NCBI RefSeq assembly: GCF_004114615.1
Contig: NZ_CP035300.1
Location: forward strand, 2,976,001 to 3,040,000
From: Dyella sp. M7H15-1
Lineage (GTDB): Bacteria > Pseudomonadota > Gammaproteobacteria > Xanthomonadales > Rhodanobacteraceae
Length of the DNA stretch: 64,000 bases
Direction: 5' to 3'
Under the pieces are notes generated by a model. The model was not told the origin of the DNA and made no database searches. It saw nothing but the letters and a program-made list of their open reading frames with translations. How positions within the stretch are numbered: the stretch's first letter is position 1; every line of letters starts with the position of its first letter. Shown in pieces: positions 19,990 to 29,074 of this stretch. The translations under genes were made by a program, and so were the position numbers.

Positions 19990-20424
19990 TGTAAGTCACC
20001 ACTTTACGTCCACCTGGTACTCAGCAACTGGCTCGACGGCACCCCGTGGGACGTCGGCGACTTCGCCATCACCACCCCCGGCAGCTTCGCCTTCGACATG
20101 CCCGACTGGCTGCTCAACCGGGTCGCCGCGTGGAGTGGGTTAGTGACCTTCACCATCGATGCCACCTTCATCGACGACCACCTCATTCCCGCCGCCGTCT
20201 ATCTGGCGGAAGGCTACGTCCAGCTCGGCAACCGGCGCGATCCGTACGGCGCCATCACCGTGCCAGGCAACGTCTACGAACTTAACTTTGATCCGCGCGA
20301 CGACGTCGGCACCTCGAAGCGCAGCGTGCCAAGGACACCCTTGCGCAACTGCGTCCAACACAATAGCCCACCTAAAACAGGCCCTGCCACTCCATTTCAA
20401 AATCCAGCCCATCAAACGTCTTAG
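19990..20424 (+). pseudogene. Hypothetical protein remnant, family unknown
   Basis: An open frame runs from 19843 to 20424, but only the stretch from about 19996 to 20310 looks protein-like (Y-V-H-L-V-L-S-N-W-L-D-G-T, then F-A-F-D-M-P-D-W-L, then L-A-E-G-Y-V-Q-L-G-N-R-R-D-P). This part has almost exclusively G/C third positions, unlike the neighbouring genes, and is flanked on both sides by sequence without coding character. No start codon with a ribosome site is evident. I read it as the remains of a transferred gene and do not recognise the family. Confidence 0.35.
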
Positions 20425-20502
20425 GAGCACTGTCAAACATCCCTTGGGGCGAATGCCTTGAACAAAACCAATCATCCCCCCGCTGGCGTCCTCGGTATCG
20501 GT

Positions 20503-21606
20503 ATGGAAGCTTCCCTCTCCTCTGGCGCTTATACAGCGGAATTGCAGCGCTTTGACCGTAATTCGTTGTCCTCCCCCGAAAAGAGTTGTGACACCGCAAC
20601 AGAGCCTTCCGCCGTTTTTGTCCGCAGCGCACTTAAGAATCTGCTGACTTCCTTCCGCCATCGCTCGGACTGGGTTGGTCCATGGCACAAACGAGGCTTG
20701 ATGGCCTTCAAGTACATGTTGCGTTCCGCTTGTGTACCGCTGCGACATGCGCGCTTTCTATCTTTCGTTGCAGCCCACCCGCAAATGCGGGCTTATCAGC
20801 AGCGCGATCCTCGCATGTTGGAACGTCATAACCATCGTTATATGAACGTGCACTCGAGTCTGCGTGAACGCGTGGAACAGGTGCGGCAGCATTATCGTTT
20901 TGCACTGACACAGCTTCCAAGCGACCTGTTCGAGCTGATCTATGTCTTTGGCTATGCCAGTTTGGGATGCCTGAGTGCCAAGGATGGCTCCCTTCTGACT
21001 CTTTTCCTGCGGCCACCGATTTCCAATGGCTGCGAGGGTGAGCTTTACTTGCAGTTGTGCGATAGCAATGAAGATCCGCTCTACAGCATCGTGTTCACCG
21101 TATCCGATGAAGAGCCAGCGATCCGGATCGGCTGTCTGCAAGGTCCGCGAGGCGAAGGTGCGAAAGAGTTGGTTCGCGAACTGACGCGCAATATGTATGG
21201 CATGCGGCCTAAGCAATTGATGTTGTCGCTGGTCTATGCCTTTGCGAACCACTACGGTATCAAGCAACTGATGGGGGTCAGCAATGAAGCGCATCCGCTC
21301 CGGCGCAAAGGGCGTGCGATTTTTTCCGATTACGACGCCTTTTGGGAAGAGCAGCAAGGCCAGTTGACCAAGGGTGGCTGGTATGCCTTGCCGTCAACGC
21401 CGACGCATAAGAGTGAGGCGGAAGTGCCGAGCAATCATCGCTCTGCCTTCCGCAAGCGCGAAGCTTTCCGCCTGCAGGCCGAGCGATTGCTGATCAACGC
21501 ACTGGTACAACCTATTCCCAAGTTGCCTGACTTCCAGGTACCGGAGCGTCAGAAGGCCAAGCGTCCGTTGCGGGATCTCCGGGTTGAAGCGTCTTGGGTA
21601 AGCTAG
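20503..21606 (+). CDS. VirK/YbjX family protein (DUF535)
   Basis: A 367-residue protein of the DUF535 family, named after Shigella VirK and E. coli YbjX, whose members are linked to virulence and envelope stress. The family block G-P-R-G-E-G-A-K-E-L, L-T-R-N-M-Y-G-M-R-P-K and the following helix lie about two thirds along. The C-terminus is basic. The start is uncertain: ATG 20503 is used, a TTG at 20458 is also open, and ATG 20701 would remove a poorly conserved leader. No good ribosome site is visible. The ECF sigma gene begins 14 bases after the stop, so it may belong to the same transcript. Confidence 0.75.
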   Translation: MEASLSSGAYTAELQRFDRNSLSSPEKSCDTATEPSAVFVRSALKNLLTSFRHRSDWVGPWHKRGLMAFKYMLRSACVPLRHARFLSFVAAHPQMRAYQQRDPRMLERHNHRYMNVHSSLRERVEQVRQHYRFALTQLPSDLFELIYVFGYASLGCLSAKDGSLLTLFLRPPISNGCEGELYLQLCDSNEDPLYSIVFTVSDEEPAIRIGCLQGPRGEGAKELVRELTRNMYGMRPKQLMLSLVYAFANHYGIKQLMGVSNEAHPLRRKGRAIFSDYDAFWEEQQGQLTKGGWYALPSTPTHKSEAEVPSNHRSAFRKREAFRLQAERLLINALVQPIPKLPDFQVPERQKAKRPLRDLRVEASWVS

Positions 21607-21620
21607 GCGCATCAGCCGCT

Positions 21621-22151
21621 ATGGCTACGACGACGGTATCGCTGCCTATGCATGTGGACGAGATCGAGAAGCTGTTCCGCGAGCATAATCGCGCCCTGGT
21701 CGCCTTCCTGCAATGTCGGTTGAATTCGCGTTCCGACGCCCAGGAAGTCGCCCAGGAAGCCTACTTGCGCGTTCTGACCATAGACAACCGGGATGACATT
21801 GATTCCTTGCGCGGTTACTTGTTCAAGATCGCAGGCAACCTGGCCATTGACCGGCTGCGCAAGCGCAAGGTGCGCAGTGATTTCGCCGTGGCGCAGGCAA
21901 GTGAAGAACCAGTCGGTGAATCCACGCCGGTGCACCACGCGATGGCGGTAGAGCAAGTGGCGGGCATTCGGCGCGCGTTGCGCGAATTGCCGGCCAAGGT
22001 CAGTCAGGCGTTTGTGATGCACGTTATTGAAGGGCGCGACTTTGGAGTCGTCGCACAAACCATGAATCTGAGTGAGCGCATGGTGCGCTACCACGTTGCC
22101 AACGCGCTGGCCCATTGCCGCGCGAAGATAGACGAGAAGGAGATGTCATGA
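21621..22151 (+). CDS. ECF RNA polymerase sigma factor (FecI-like)
   Basis: A 176-residue extracytoplasmic-function sigma factor. Region 2 (about residues 12-80) includes the helix with A-Q-E-V-A-Q-E-A-Y and the -10 recognition segment ending I-D-R-L-R-K-R-K. Region 4 (about 115-165) carries the helix-turn-helix around F-G-V-V-A-Q-T-M-N-L-S-E-R. It is followed by a FecR anti-sigma gene with an ATGA overlap and a TonB receptor with a signalling domain. That is the cell-surface signalling arrangement in which the receptor, once loaded, frees the sigma through FecR. ATG 21621 is chosen; ATG 21648 is possible. Confidence 0.9.
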   Translation: MATTTVSLPMHVDEIEKLFREHNRALVAFLQCRLNSRSDAQEVAQEAYLRVLTIDNRDDIDSLRGYLFKIAGNLAIDRLRKRKVRSDFAVAQASEEPVGESTPVHHAMAVEQVAGIRRALRELPAKVSQAFVMHVIEGRDFGVVAQTMNLSERMVRYHVANALAHCRAKIDEKEMS

Positions 22152-23158
22152 TGGCAAAGATAACGCAGGACGATACCTTGCACATCGCCACAGACTGGTG
22201 GGTGCGTTTGCGTGCCCCGGATGCTACGGGTGATACCACCGATCAGTGGTTGGCCTGGACACAGGAAGATGCCAGCCACCTGGAGATGTTTGAACGCATC
22301 AACGAACTTGCTTCGCGGCTGGGTTCGCTCGACAGCATCTCGCGTCAGAGCCTGGTCAACGCCTTTGTCAGCGCCGCCGCGCCGCGGCGCCGCTGGCTGC
22401 CACGGGTGGCGGCAGCATCGTTTGTCGCAGTGATTTTCTCGGGGCTCGTTTATTTCGCCTGGATCCAGCTTGCGCCAGGCGTCAGCACGCAGGTGTACAA
22501 CAGCGCCATCGGACAGAATCGGGACATCACTTTGTCAGATGGCACGCAGGTGGCGCTTGGCGCGGCATCCACGATGACCACCCAGTTCAGCAAGGGGCAG
22601 CGTCACATCGAACTGACGAATGGCGAAGCCTTCTTCCGGGTGGTGCATGACCATAGCCGTCCATTCGTGGTAGCCGCCGGCGATATTTCGGTGCGTGACA
22701 TGGGTACGGCTTTCGATGTGCGGCGCACCGGCCAGCAGGTCACCATTGCCGTAACGCAGGGACATGTCGAGATTGCCGACATGAACCTGAAACCGGGCGA
22801 AACCCAGCGCGGTACTTTGGAAGTCAAGGCGGGACAAATGGTGTCCTACGATCCTGGCACCTCGGCCATGACAGTCGGCAGCATCACGCCTGAGCAAGCC
22901 ACGGCCTGGCGTAGTGATCGCCTGGAGTTTATTGACGAGCCACTTGCCGTAGTGATCGCTAATGTGAACCGCTACAGCCACCGATCCTTGCATATTGCTG
23001 ACGCCGACCTGGGCAAGCTGAGCTACACCGGCAGCATTCGTACGGATGCCATCGATAGCTGGTTGAATGCTTTGCCACAGGTCTTCCCTGTGCGTGTGAG
23101 CAAGGACGCCAATCAGGTCATTCTTTCCGACGCACAGCACCCATCTTCGCATCGCTGA
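22148..23158 (+). CDS. FecR family anti-sigma factor / transmembrane sensor
   Basis: A 336-residue single-pass inner-membrane protein. The cytoplasmic N-terminus (about 1-80) has the W-x-x-R-L anti-sigma motif region. One membrane helix lies at about 83-105, and the periplasmic part holds the FecR domain (G-S-D-G-T-Q-V-x-L-type segment, then G-E-A-F-F-R-V). The last 70 residues resemble an STN-like domain that would meet the receptor. The start overlaps the sigma stop as ATGA, with GAAGGAGA just upstream. It is expected to pass a signal from the TonB receptor downstream to the sigma factor upstream. Confidence 0.9.
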   Translation: MMAKITQDDTLHIATDWWVRLRAPDATGDTTDQWLAWTQEDASHLEMFERINELASRLGSLDSISRQSLVNAFVSAAAPRRRWLPRVAAASFVAVIFSGLVYFAWIQLAPGVSTQVYNSAIGQNRDITLSDGTQVALGAASTMTTQFSKGQRHIELTNGEAFFRVVHDHSRPFVVAAGDISVRDMGTAFDVRRTGQQVTIAVTQGHVEIADMNLKPGETQRGTLEVKAGQMVSYDPGTSAMTVGSITPEQATAWRSDRLEFIDEPLAVVIANVNRYSHRSLHIADADLGKLSYTGSIRTDAIDSWLNALPQVFPVRVSKDANQVILSDAQHPSSHR

Positions 23159-23216
23159 GCAAATGGCTGCCCGCTCTCAAAGGATCGAGTCAGCGAAGCA
23201 AGAGGGCTGTATATAA

Positions 23217-23238
23217 GGAGTGAAAAGCGCCTCACTCC
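23217..23238 (+). other. Hairpin in the leader of the TonB receptor gene
   Basis: GGAGTGA (23217-23223) and TCACTCC (23232-23238) form a perfect 7-bp stem with an 8-base loop, 51 bases before the receptor start. It has no T-run. It may be a leader structure or an operator. Confidence 0.35.
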
Positions 23239-23288
23239 ATGGCAGACTAATGCCCCCTGCGTGGAGTTAAGGCAACGCTGAATAAATC

Positions 23289-25688
23289 ATGAGCCGATTT
23301 GCCTGGCTGCTCGCTTACGGCTACCTGACGTTGGTGTTTGCCGTTTGTGGCGCCACGCCGGTGCCCGTCCATGCAGCAGAGCAACCGGTCGGCACGCGCT
23401 TCGCCATACCTGCCCAGCCGCTTTCCGCCGCGTTGATCGCGTTTGGCAAGCAGGCCAACGTGCAGGTGCTCACGGCCGGGCAGACGGTGGATGCACTGCG
23501 CTCGCACGAAGTGACTGACCTATTGGGCGTCGAAGCTGCCCTGGGCAAGCTGCTTGAAGGCACGGGTATGACATTTACCTTTGTCGACGCACGCACCGTG
23601 GTCGTCAAGCCCTTTGCCATGCTGGCTGGGACAAAGTCCAACTCGGCCTCGAATTCCACCATAACGGCAACGACGTTGTTGCCGCCTATTCAAGCCATCG
23701 GCCTGGTAGGCAGGGATGAAGGCTTTATGGCCGATGTCAGCAGCGGTCCGACGCGTAGCATGTCCGATCCACTCGACGTGCCACAGTCGGTGGGCATTGT
23801 CACGCAAGGATTGCTGCAATCCCAGCAGGTTCAGACCATCGCTGAGGCGATCCAGAATGTGGCAGGCGCACAGTATGTAGAGGGTTCCAGCGGCCTGCCT
23901 ATTTTCATGGTGCGTGGTTTCATTACCGGCAACGGCATGACGGATGGCATGCCCAACAACGTCCAGGGTATTGGTGATTTTCCGCCGATGATCGGCGTGG
24001 AGCGGGTGGAGGTATTGAAGGGGCCTGAGTCCGTGCTCGGCGACACCTCTGTGAATAACAACTTCGGCGGTCTGATCGACGTGGTGCTGAAAAAACCGCA
24101 ACCCGAGTCGATCCGCCAACTCACGTTTTCAATCGGCGAATATGGCGAAAAGCAGTTGGGACTGGACCTTGCCGGCGCCTTGAATGCCAGCCGGTCATTG
24201 AGTTATCGCCTGGTGATGAACGGTGACTACTCCGATCACACCCAGCAAGGTGTGCGCGGCCAGCGCAATCGCTATGTCGCGCCATCCATCGGATGGTCGT
24301 CACCTAAGACAACCTTTATCGCCGGCATGTCGTGGATGATGAATCACATGCCGATTCCGAATCACACTGTATTGCTCGACGATACGTTGTCTTCGGCGGC
24401 GCCATTTAGTGTGCGACTTGATAATCCAGATGACCACACTGCGATTGAGACGCGTCGGTTTTATTACATGCTGGAGCATCGCTTCAATCATATGTGGTCG
24501 TTCCATAGTCGTGCGCAGTACGTGCGTGAATCCATCGATGCGCAATATTGGTCAATGAATGACATTAAGCCTTCCGGTGATGTGGCAGCCATTGCGCAGC
24601 ATTATCACACCGCCGATGCGTATTATGTTTTGCAGAATGACGTGACGGCCTCGTTCGGCCATGGCTGGATGCAGCATTCGGTGATGCTTGGTTTTGATTA
24701 TTCGCGCATACAAGGTGGCAGCAGTTACAACGTTGATTTTGGCATGCCATACAACATCTTTACCGGTGGGCCTCTGCCAGCGATCATCTCAACGCCTTCT
24801 TCCGAAGATATCGCTAGTGGGTACTTTTCAAGTAGCCCATGGATTACGGAAACAGGTCTGTTTCTGCAAGACCAGATGACCTTAGGTATGCATTGGCAAG
24901 GGATGGTTGCGTTGCGTCGCACGGGTTATGAGTTGCAAAGCTACGACCCTAACGACGACATTGTCTCGAGCCAGCACCGAGTGCAGTGGGTGCCGAATTA
25001 TGGCGTCATGTACCGGCCCACGCCCGATATCGCGATCTATGGCAGTGTCGCCAACGGCTTCCAGCCCGATACGGGCGTTGGCAAGGACAATCACCCTCTG
25101 CCGCCATCGTTGTCACGTCAGATTGAGTTGGGCACCAAGTTCGACCTGTTCCAGAACAAGGCACGACTGACCGTGGCCGCCTACCGTATCATGCTCAACA
25201 ACAGCTCGGACCTGATTTCGTTGCAGCCGCCGTTTTACTACAGTCATGGACCGGGGCAGTCGAACAAGGGCGTCGAGGTTGAGTTCAACGGACAGATCCT
25301 GCCGGGCTGGAATGTCAGTGTGGCGGCTACCCATGCGGTCATCCACAATGATGATGGCTCATTGCCAATTGGCGCGTCGCGGCGGCGCCTCAATCTGTGG
25401 ACTAGCTATACCTTCCAGAGCGGCTGGCTGCGTGGCTTTGGCATTGCGGGCGGTGTGCTGGCGCGCAGCAGTACGGAAGGACAGACGTCCGATACGACAA
25501 CCTACATCCATATTCCAGGACAATCTGACGTGGCGGCGAATGTGTTTTATCGCGCTTCCCGTTGGAGTGTTACGTTGGGTGTGAAGAATCTGCTTGGTCA
25601 CAACCTGTACGGCTCGCAGTTCAACGAAACCTTTGTGCCATTTCGCAATCGCCGCACGTATCTGCTGAGTGGCGCGGTCGACTTTTAG
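23289..25688 (+). CDS. TonB-dependent siderophore-type receptor with N-terminal signalling (STN) domain
   Basis: An outer-membrane receptor of 799 residues. After a signal peptide (about 1-30) comes a secretin/TonB short N-terminal domain (about 36-105), which marks receptors that signal to FecR. The plug follows (about 150-270, with V-R-G-F and V-E-V-L-K-G-P-E-S motifs), then a 22-strand barrel ending in aromatic F. Siderophore-receptor-type motifs are present throughout the barrel. It is the third gene of the sigma/FecR/receptor set, 130 bases after fecR, and its own promoter may be the sigma target. A ferric siderophore is the usual ligand; the exact one cannot be told. Confidence 0.92.
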   Translation: MSRFAWLLAYGYLTLVFAVCGATPVPVHAAEQPVGTRFAIPAQPLSAALIAFGKQANVQVLTAGQTVDALRSHEVTDLLGVEAALGKLLEGTGMTFTFVDARTVVVKPFAMLAGTKSNSASNSTITATTLLPPIQAIGLVGRDEGFMADVSSGPTRSMSDPLDVPQSVGIVTQGLLQSQQVQTIAEAIQNVAGAQYVEGSSGLPIFMVRGFITGNGMTDGMPNNVQGIGDFPPMIGVERVEVLKGPESVLGDTSVNNNFGGLIDVVLKKPQPESIRQLTFSIGEYGEKQLGLDLAGALNASRSLSYRLVMNGDYSDHTQQGVRGQRNRYVAPSIGWSSPKTTFIAGMSWMMNHMPIPNHTVLLDDTLSSAAPFSVRLDNPDDHTAIETRRFYYMLEHRFNHMWSFHSRAQYVRESIDAQYWSMNDIKPSGDVAAIAQHYHTADAYYVLQNDVTASFGHGWMQHSVMLGFDYSRIQGGSSYNVDFGMPYNIFTGGPLPAIISTPSSEDIASGYFSSSPWITETGLFLQDQMTLGMHWQGMVALRRTGYELQSYDPNDDIVSSQHRVQWVPNYGVMYRPTPDIAIYGSVANGFQPDTGVGKDNHPLPPSLSRQIELGTKFDLFQNKARLTVAAYRIMLNNSSDLISLQPPFYYSHGPGQSNKGVEVEFNGQILPGWNVSVAATHAVIHNDDGSLPIGASRRRLNLWTSYTFQSGWLRGFGIAGGVLARSSTEGQTSDTTTYIHIPGQSDVAANVFYRASRWSVTLGVKNLLGHNLYGSQFNETFVPFRNRRTYLLSGAVDF

Positions 25689-26520
25689 CCGCATGCTTCC
25701 ACCCATGCACTGGAGTGGATCGTTATCGTTCGATATAAGCGCAAGAAAAAAGGCCTGTCTACAGACTAGGGTGGGATGACATCCTTTTTCGCCATAAGCG
25801 AACATGAAATCTGGATGCAAGGCCATTCAACCGCCCGCCGGGCGTTCCGCGACTGTCAGCGGATATGCGAATAAGGAATGAGGGTGTGCGCTTGGTTGAC
25901 CGCCAACAAACGACCGCCAACAAATGGAGCGTTCACCTTGGCGCATCCGACATTCAATTTGTTTACAGCGCGAACAAAGACGTCGCATCAAATCACGACG
26001 ATGATCAAGTGTGCGTGCGCAATATTCGCGTGAACAAGAACTTTCGGTGGCAGTGCATGAGCGAAAAACACAGGAAAGTTGAACATCTTTATGTGTTAGC
26101 TCGATGCAAATGCATGCGTTATTGAAGGATGATGGATTTGAATCGATGTATCTGCAGTGAAAAACATGTTGTGTCGATGCAACGATGAATGTGTCACGTA
26201 CATGCACAAATATGCGTATGCGCGGAATATTTTGCGTCTAAAAGAAAATGTGATCGACTTCATGCAAGTGTCATCTTTCTATCACGCGAATTGCATGCTA
26301 GAAAGGCGGAAAGGGGAGAAAGCGACTACAGCAAGCAAAAGTCGCATCGCTTTATTGCAGTGAAGGCAACAAGGGGAGGTCGTTTCACTTTTTACCGAAG
26401 ACGTCAGTTGTGCATTTGCGTTGGGTGCATCGTGGCTCTGCCATGTCGCCGCCTTTACGGGACGCATCGAAGATTCACGAGCCCCATTTCTTACAAAAAA
26501 CTCCTTGGGGAGATACACAC
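25689..26520. other. Long intergenic region without a supportable gene
   Basis: About 830 bases between the receptor and the S53 peptidase. From about 25830 to 26400 the base composition is clearly poorer in G+C than the surroundings, and repeated ATGCA-like motifs occur. A 14-bp tandem repeat, GACCGCCAACAAA plus one base, lies at 25898-25925. Open frames here are short, lack ribosome sites and look like chance. The part next to 26521 probably holds the peptidase promoter and leader. Confidence 0.5.
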
Positions 26521-28677
26521 GTGATATTTGGAACCGTACGTCATGGCGGCCACCGCGCCGCCAAGTTTGCGTTTACCCTATTGGCAGCCAGCCTTGCATC
26601 GGCCTACGCTGCCAATAGCCACGCAGCCGTTACCATCGGCTTGCTGTCGAAGCCACAGATTACGCAAGTGCCGAACAACAATGATCGCGTCACCATTCCG
26701 GGCAATGTTTCGCCCCACGCCATTGCCGCCAACGACAAGGGCCGGGTTGATGATTCGACCGCCATGAATCACATGCTGCTGGAGCTCAAGCGCCCCGCCG
26801 ATCGCGAGCAGGCGTTGCAAGCGCTGATGCAGCAGCAGCTCACCAAAGGTTCGGCGAACTATCACAAATGGCTGACCAATACCGAGCTGGGTGAACAGTA
26901 CGGCCCGTCCCAGATGGATATCGACACGATTACCCACTGGCTGGCGTCACAAGGTTTCATCGTCAACAAGGTGTACCAGAACGGCATGACGATCGACTTC
27001 TCCGGTAACGCGGGGCAAGTGCATCAGGCATTCGGCACCGAGATCCATCACCTGAACGTCAAGGGCGAGAACCATATCGGCAACATGAGCGATCCACAGA
27101 TTCCGGCAGCGTTCGCAAATGTGGTGGAAGGCGTGGTATCGCTGAACGACTTCCGTCCGCATGCGAATTACAAGCAGCATGTGGATTACACCTTCACTGA
27201 AAGCGGCTCCACCTACTACGCCGTCACGCCGGCCGACCTGGCAACGATCTATAACCTCAATCCGCTGTTTACCGCAGGCGTCAATGGCAGTGGCCAGACC
27301 ATTGCCCTGATCGAAGACACCAACGTGTATTCGACCAGCGACATCACGACCTTCCGTTCGACCTTCGGCTTGCCAACGGCCAACTTCAGCCAGGTCCATC
27401 CGGAGAGCTGCACCAATCCGGGCGATGTGACCGGCAACGATGGCGAAGCCGAGCTTGACGTGGAATACGCCGGTGCCGCGGCACCGGGTGCAACACTCGA
27501 ACTGGTTTCCTGCGCCGATACGTCCACCACCTTTGGCGGTCTGATCGCGATGGAGGGCCTGCTCGAAGCCGGCCATGCGCCCACGGTGTGGAGTGTGAGC
27601 TACGGCGAGTGCGAAGCGGAAAACGGTGCGACGCAGAATGCCGCATACAGCTCGACTTATGAAAGCGCCGCGGCGGAAGGTATCTCGGTGTTTGTCTCTT
27701 CCGGTGACGAAGGTGCGGCAAGCTGCGACGCCGACGAAAGCAATGCCACGCACGGTATCGGTGTGAGCGGCTTCGCATCGACGGCTTACAACGTAGCCGT
27801 GGGCGGCACCGATTTTGGCGATACCTATGCGGGTACTAGCAGCACTTACTGGAGCTCCAGCAATAGCTCGACCTACGGTTCGGCCTTGTCGTACATCCCG
27901 GAAATTCCGTGGAACGATTCGTGTGCGAGTTCACTGATCGCCACCAAAGAAGGCTACAGCGCAACGTATGGCAAGAGCGGTTTCTGCAACAGCAGCGTGG
28001 GTAAGGAAAACTTCCTGACCACGGCTTCCGGCAGCGGTGGCCCTAGCGGATGCGCCTCCGGTTCGCCCAGTACCAGCGGTGTCGTGAGCGGCACCTGTGC
28101 GGGCTGGTCCAAGCCTTCGTGGCAGTCGGGTCTGGTCGGCAACCCCAGCGACGGCGTGCGTGACATTCCGGACGTATCGCTGTTCGCCGCGAATGGCGTG
28201 TGGGGTCACTACTACGTTTATTGCTACAGCAACAAAGCAGGTGAGGGCGTCGCGTGCACGGGTGCTCCCAGCGGCTGGGCTGGTGCAGGGGGCACCTCGT
28301 TCGCTTCGCCGATCATGGCGGGCATCCAGGCATTGGTGGATCAGCACAACAGCTTCACCACGGGTGCGGGTAATCCGGCTCCAACCTATTACTCCATCGC
28401 CAAGACGGAGTACGGCTCGTCGGGCAGCAGCACTTGCAACTCCAGCAATGGCAAAAGCGTGGGCAGCTCGTGCGTGTTCTACGACGTCACCCAGGGCGAT
28501 ATGGATGTGAATTGCACCGGTTCGCATAGCTGCTACAAGCCCTCGGGCACGTACGGTGTGCTGTCGACCTCCACGTCCGCCTATGACCCGGCGTATGGCA
28601 CGGGTACTGGCTGGGATTTCGCCACGGGCATCGGTTCGGTGAATGCCTACAACCTGGTCTACAACTCCGCCTGGTAA
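26521..28677 (+). CDS. S53 family peptidase (sedolisin / pro-kumamolisin type)
   Basis: A secreted acid serine-carboxyl peptidase. A signal peptide covers about residues 1-37 (S-H-A-A-V). A pro-kumamolisin activation domain follows at about 45-215, then the catalytic domain. Catalytic residues fit the family: E309-x3-D313 in G-E-A-E-L-D-V-E, D396 in S-S-G-D-E-G, and S593 in G-G-T-S-F-A-S-P. The first residue of the serine motif is G where SGTS is common. The calcium-site region D-x-A-T-G-I-G-S lies near the end. GTG 26521 is used because GGGGAG lies about 10 bases upstream and a clean signal peptide starts there; in-frame codons further upstream would bury it. Monocistronic, followed by a terminator broken by a small mobile element. 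Confidence 0.92.
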   Translation: MIFGTVRHGGHRAAKFAFTLLAASLASAYAANSHAAVTIGLLSKPQITQVPNNNDRVTIPGNVSPHAIAANDKGRVDDSTAMNHMLLELKRPADREQALQALMQQQLTKGSANYHKWLTNTELGEQYGPSQMDIDTITHWLASQGFIVNKVYQNGMTIDFSGNAGQVHQAFGTEIHHLNVKGENHIGNMSDPQIPAAFANVVEGVVSLNDFRPHANYKQHVDYTFTESGSTYYAVTPADLATIYNLNPLFTAGVNGSGQTIALIEDTNVYSTSDITTFRSTFGLPTANFSQVHPESCTNPGDVTGNDGEAELDVEYAGAAAPGATLELVSCADTSTTFGGLIAMEGLLEAGHAPTVWSVSYGECEAENGATQNAAYSSTYESAAAEGISVFVSSGDEGAASCDADESNATHGIGVSGFASTAYNVAVGGTDFGDTYAGTSSTYWSSSNSSTYGSALSYIPEIPWNDSCASSLIATKEGYSATYGKSGFCNSSVGKENFLTTASGSGGPSGCASGSPSTSGVVSGTCAGWSKPSWQSGLVGNPSDGVRDIPDVSLFAANGVWGHYYVYCYSNKAGEGVACTGAPSGWAGAGGTSFASPIMAGIQALVDQHNSFTTGAGNPAPTYYSIAKTEYGSSGSSTCNSSNGKSVGSSCVFYDVTQGDMDVNCTGSHSCYKPSGTYGVLSTSTSAYDPAYGTGTGWDFATGIGSVNAYNLVYNSAW

Positions 28678-28701
28678 TCGGCTTCATGGTGGTAACGCTG
28701 A

Positions 28702-29012
28702 CGCCCCCTGATTTTCCCTGTCTCTTGATCACATTTTCGTGCGTGCGAAATGCGCGCTTTTTTGCTCGTCATCCCGGCGCAGGCCGGGACCCAGTGACTT
28801 TAGTTCGCCAGTGCTCTGCCTGAGTCGGCGTTCTACGAAGAGCGAAGACGCTGGGTGATTCGCTTCGCTCACCCCTTCGGGGCCGTCCTTCGGACGTTCT
28901 CCGCGCTGCGCACTACGTCCGGCCTGCGCCAGGACGACGAGCAAAGGCGTTTGGCGTTGAGATTTCGACTAAAAATGTGATCAAGAGACAGGGTTTTCCA
29001 GGGGGCGTTTTT
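28702..29012 (+). terminator. Intrinsic terminator of the S53 peptidase gene, split in its loop by an insertion
   Basis: CGCCCCCTG (28702-28710) is the exact reverse complement of CAGGGGGCG (28999-29007), which is followed by TTTTT (29008-29012). With the element at 28718-28991 removed, these join as a 9-bp GC-rich stem, a short ATTTTC-type loop and a T-run, placed 24 bases after the peptidase stop. GATTTTCC (28710-28717) and GGTTTTCC (28992-28999) look like an imperfect target duplication. Confidence 0.6.
28718..28991. mobile_element. MITE-like element with IS50-type terminal repeats
   Basis: A 274-bp non-coding element. Both ends read CTGTCTCTTGATCACATTTT inward, a perfect inverted repeat of at least 20 bp. 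The first 19 bases match the Tn5/IS50 inside end (as I remember it) at 17 positions, so IS4-family transposase mobilisation is likely. A second pair of arms lies inside (28761-28787 against 28919-28945, around G-C-G-C-A-G-G-C-C-G-G). The interior has the CGTCATCCCGGCGCAGGCC-type sequence common in repeats of this bacterial group. No open frame is credible. Confidence 0.65.
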
Positions 29013-29074
29013 CTGTTCTGGCAATGCGGGACAATCGGGAAGGAAAGACTTACCCGGAGCGGTTCTAGCCTGAG

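Noticed and set aside
18725-20143. Long open frame opposite metK (472 codons)
   Set aside because: It is the antisense shadow of metK; composition follows the metK codons and no family features are visible.
25827-26207. Minus-strand open frame of 126 codons in the intergenic island
   Set aside because: Cysteine- and arginine-rich, no ribosome site, no domain; likely chance.
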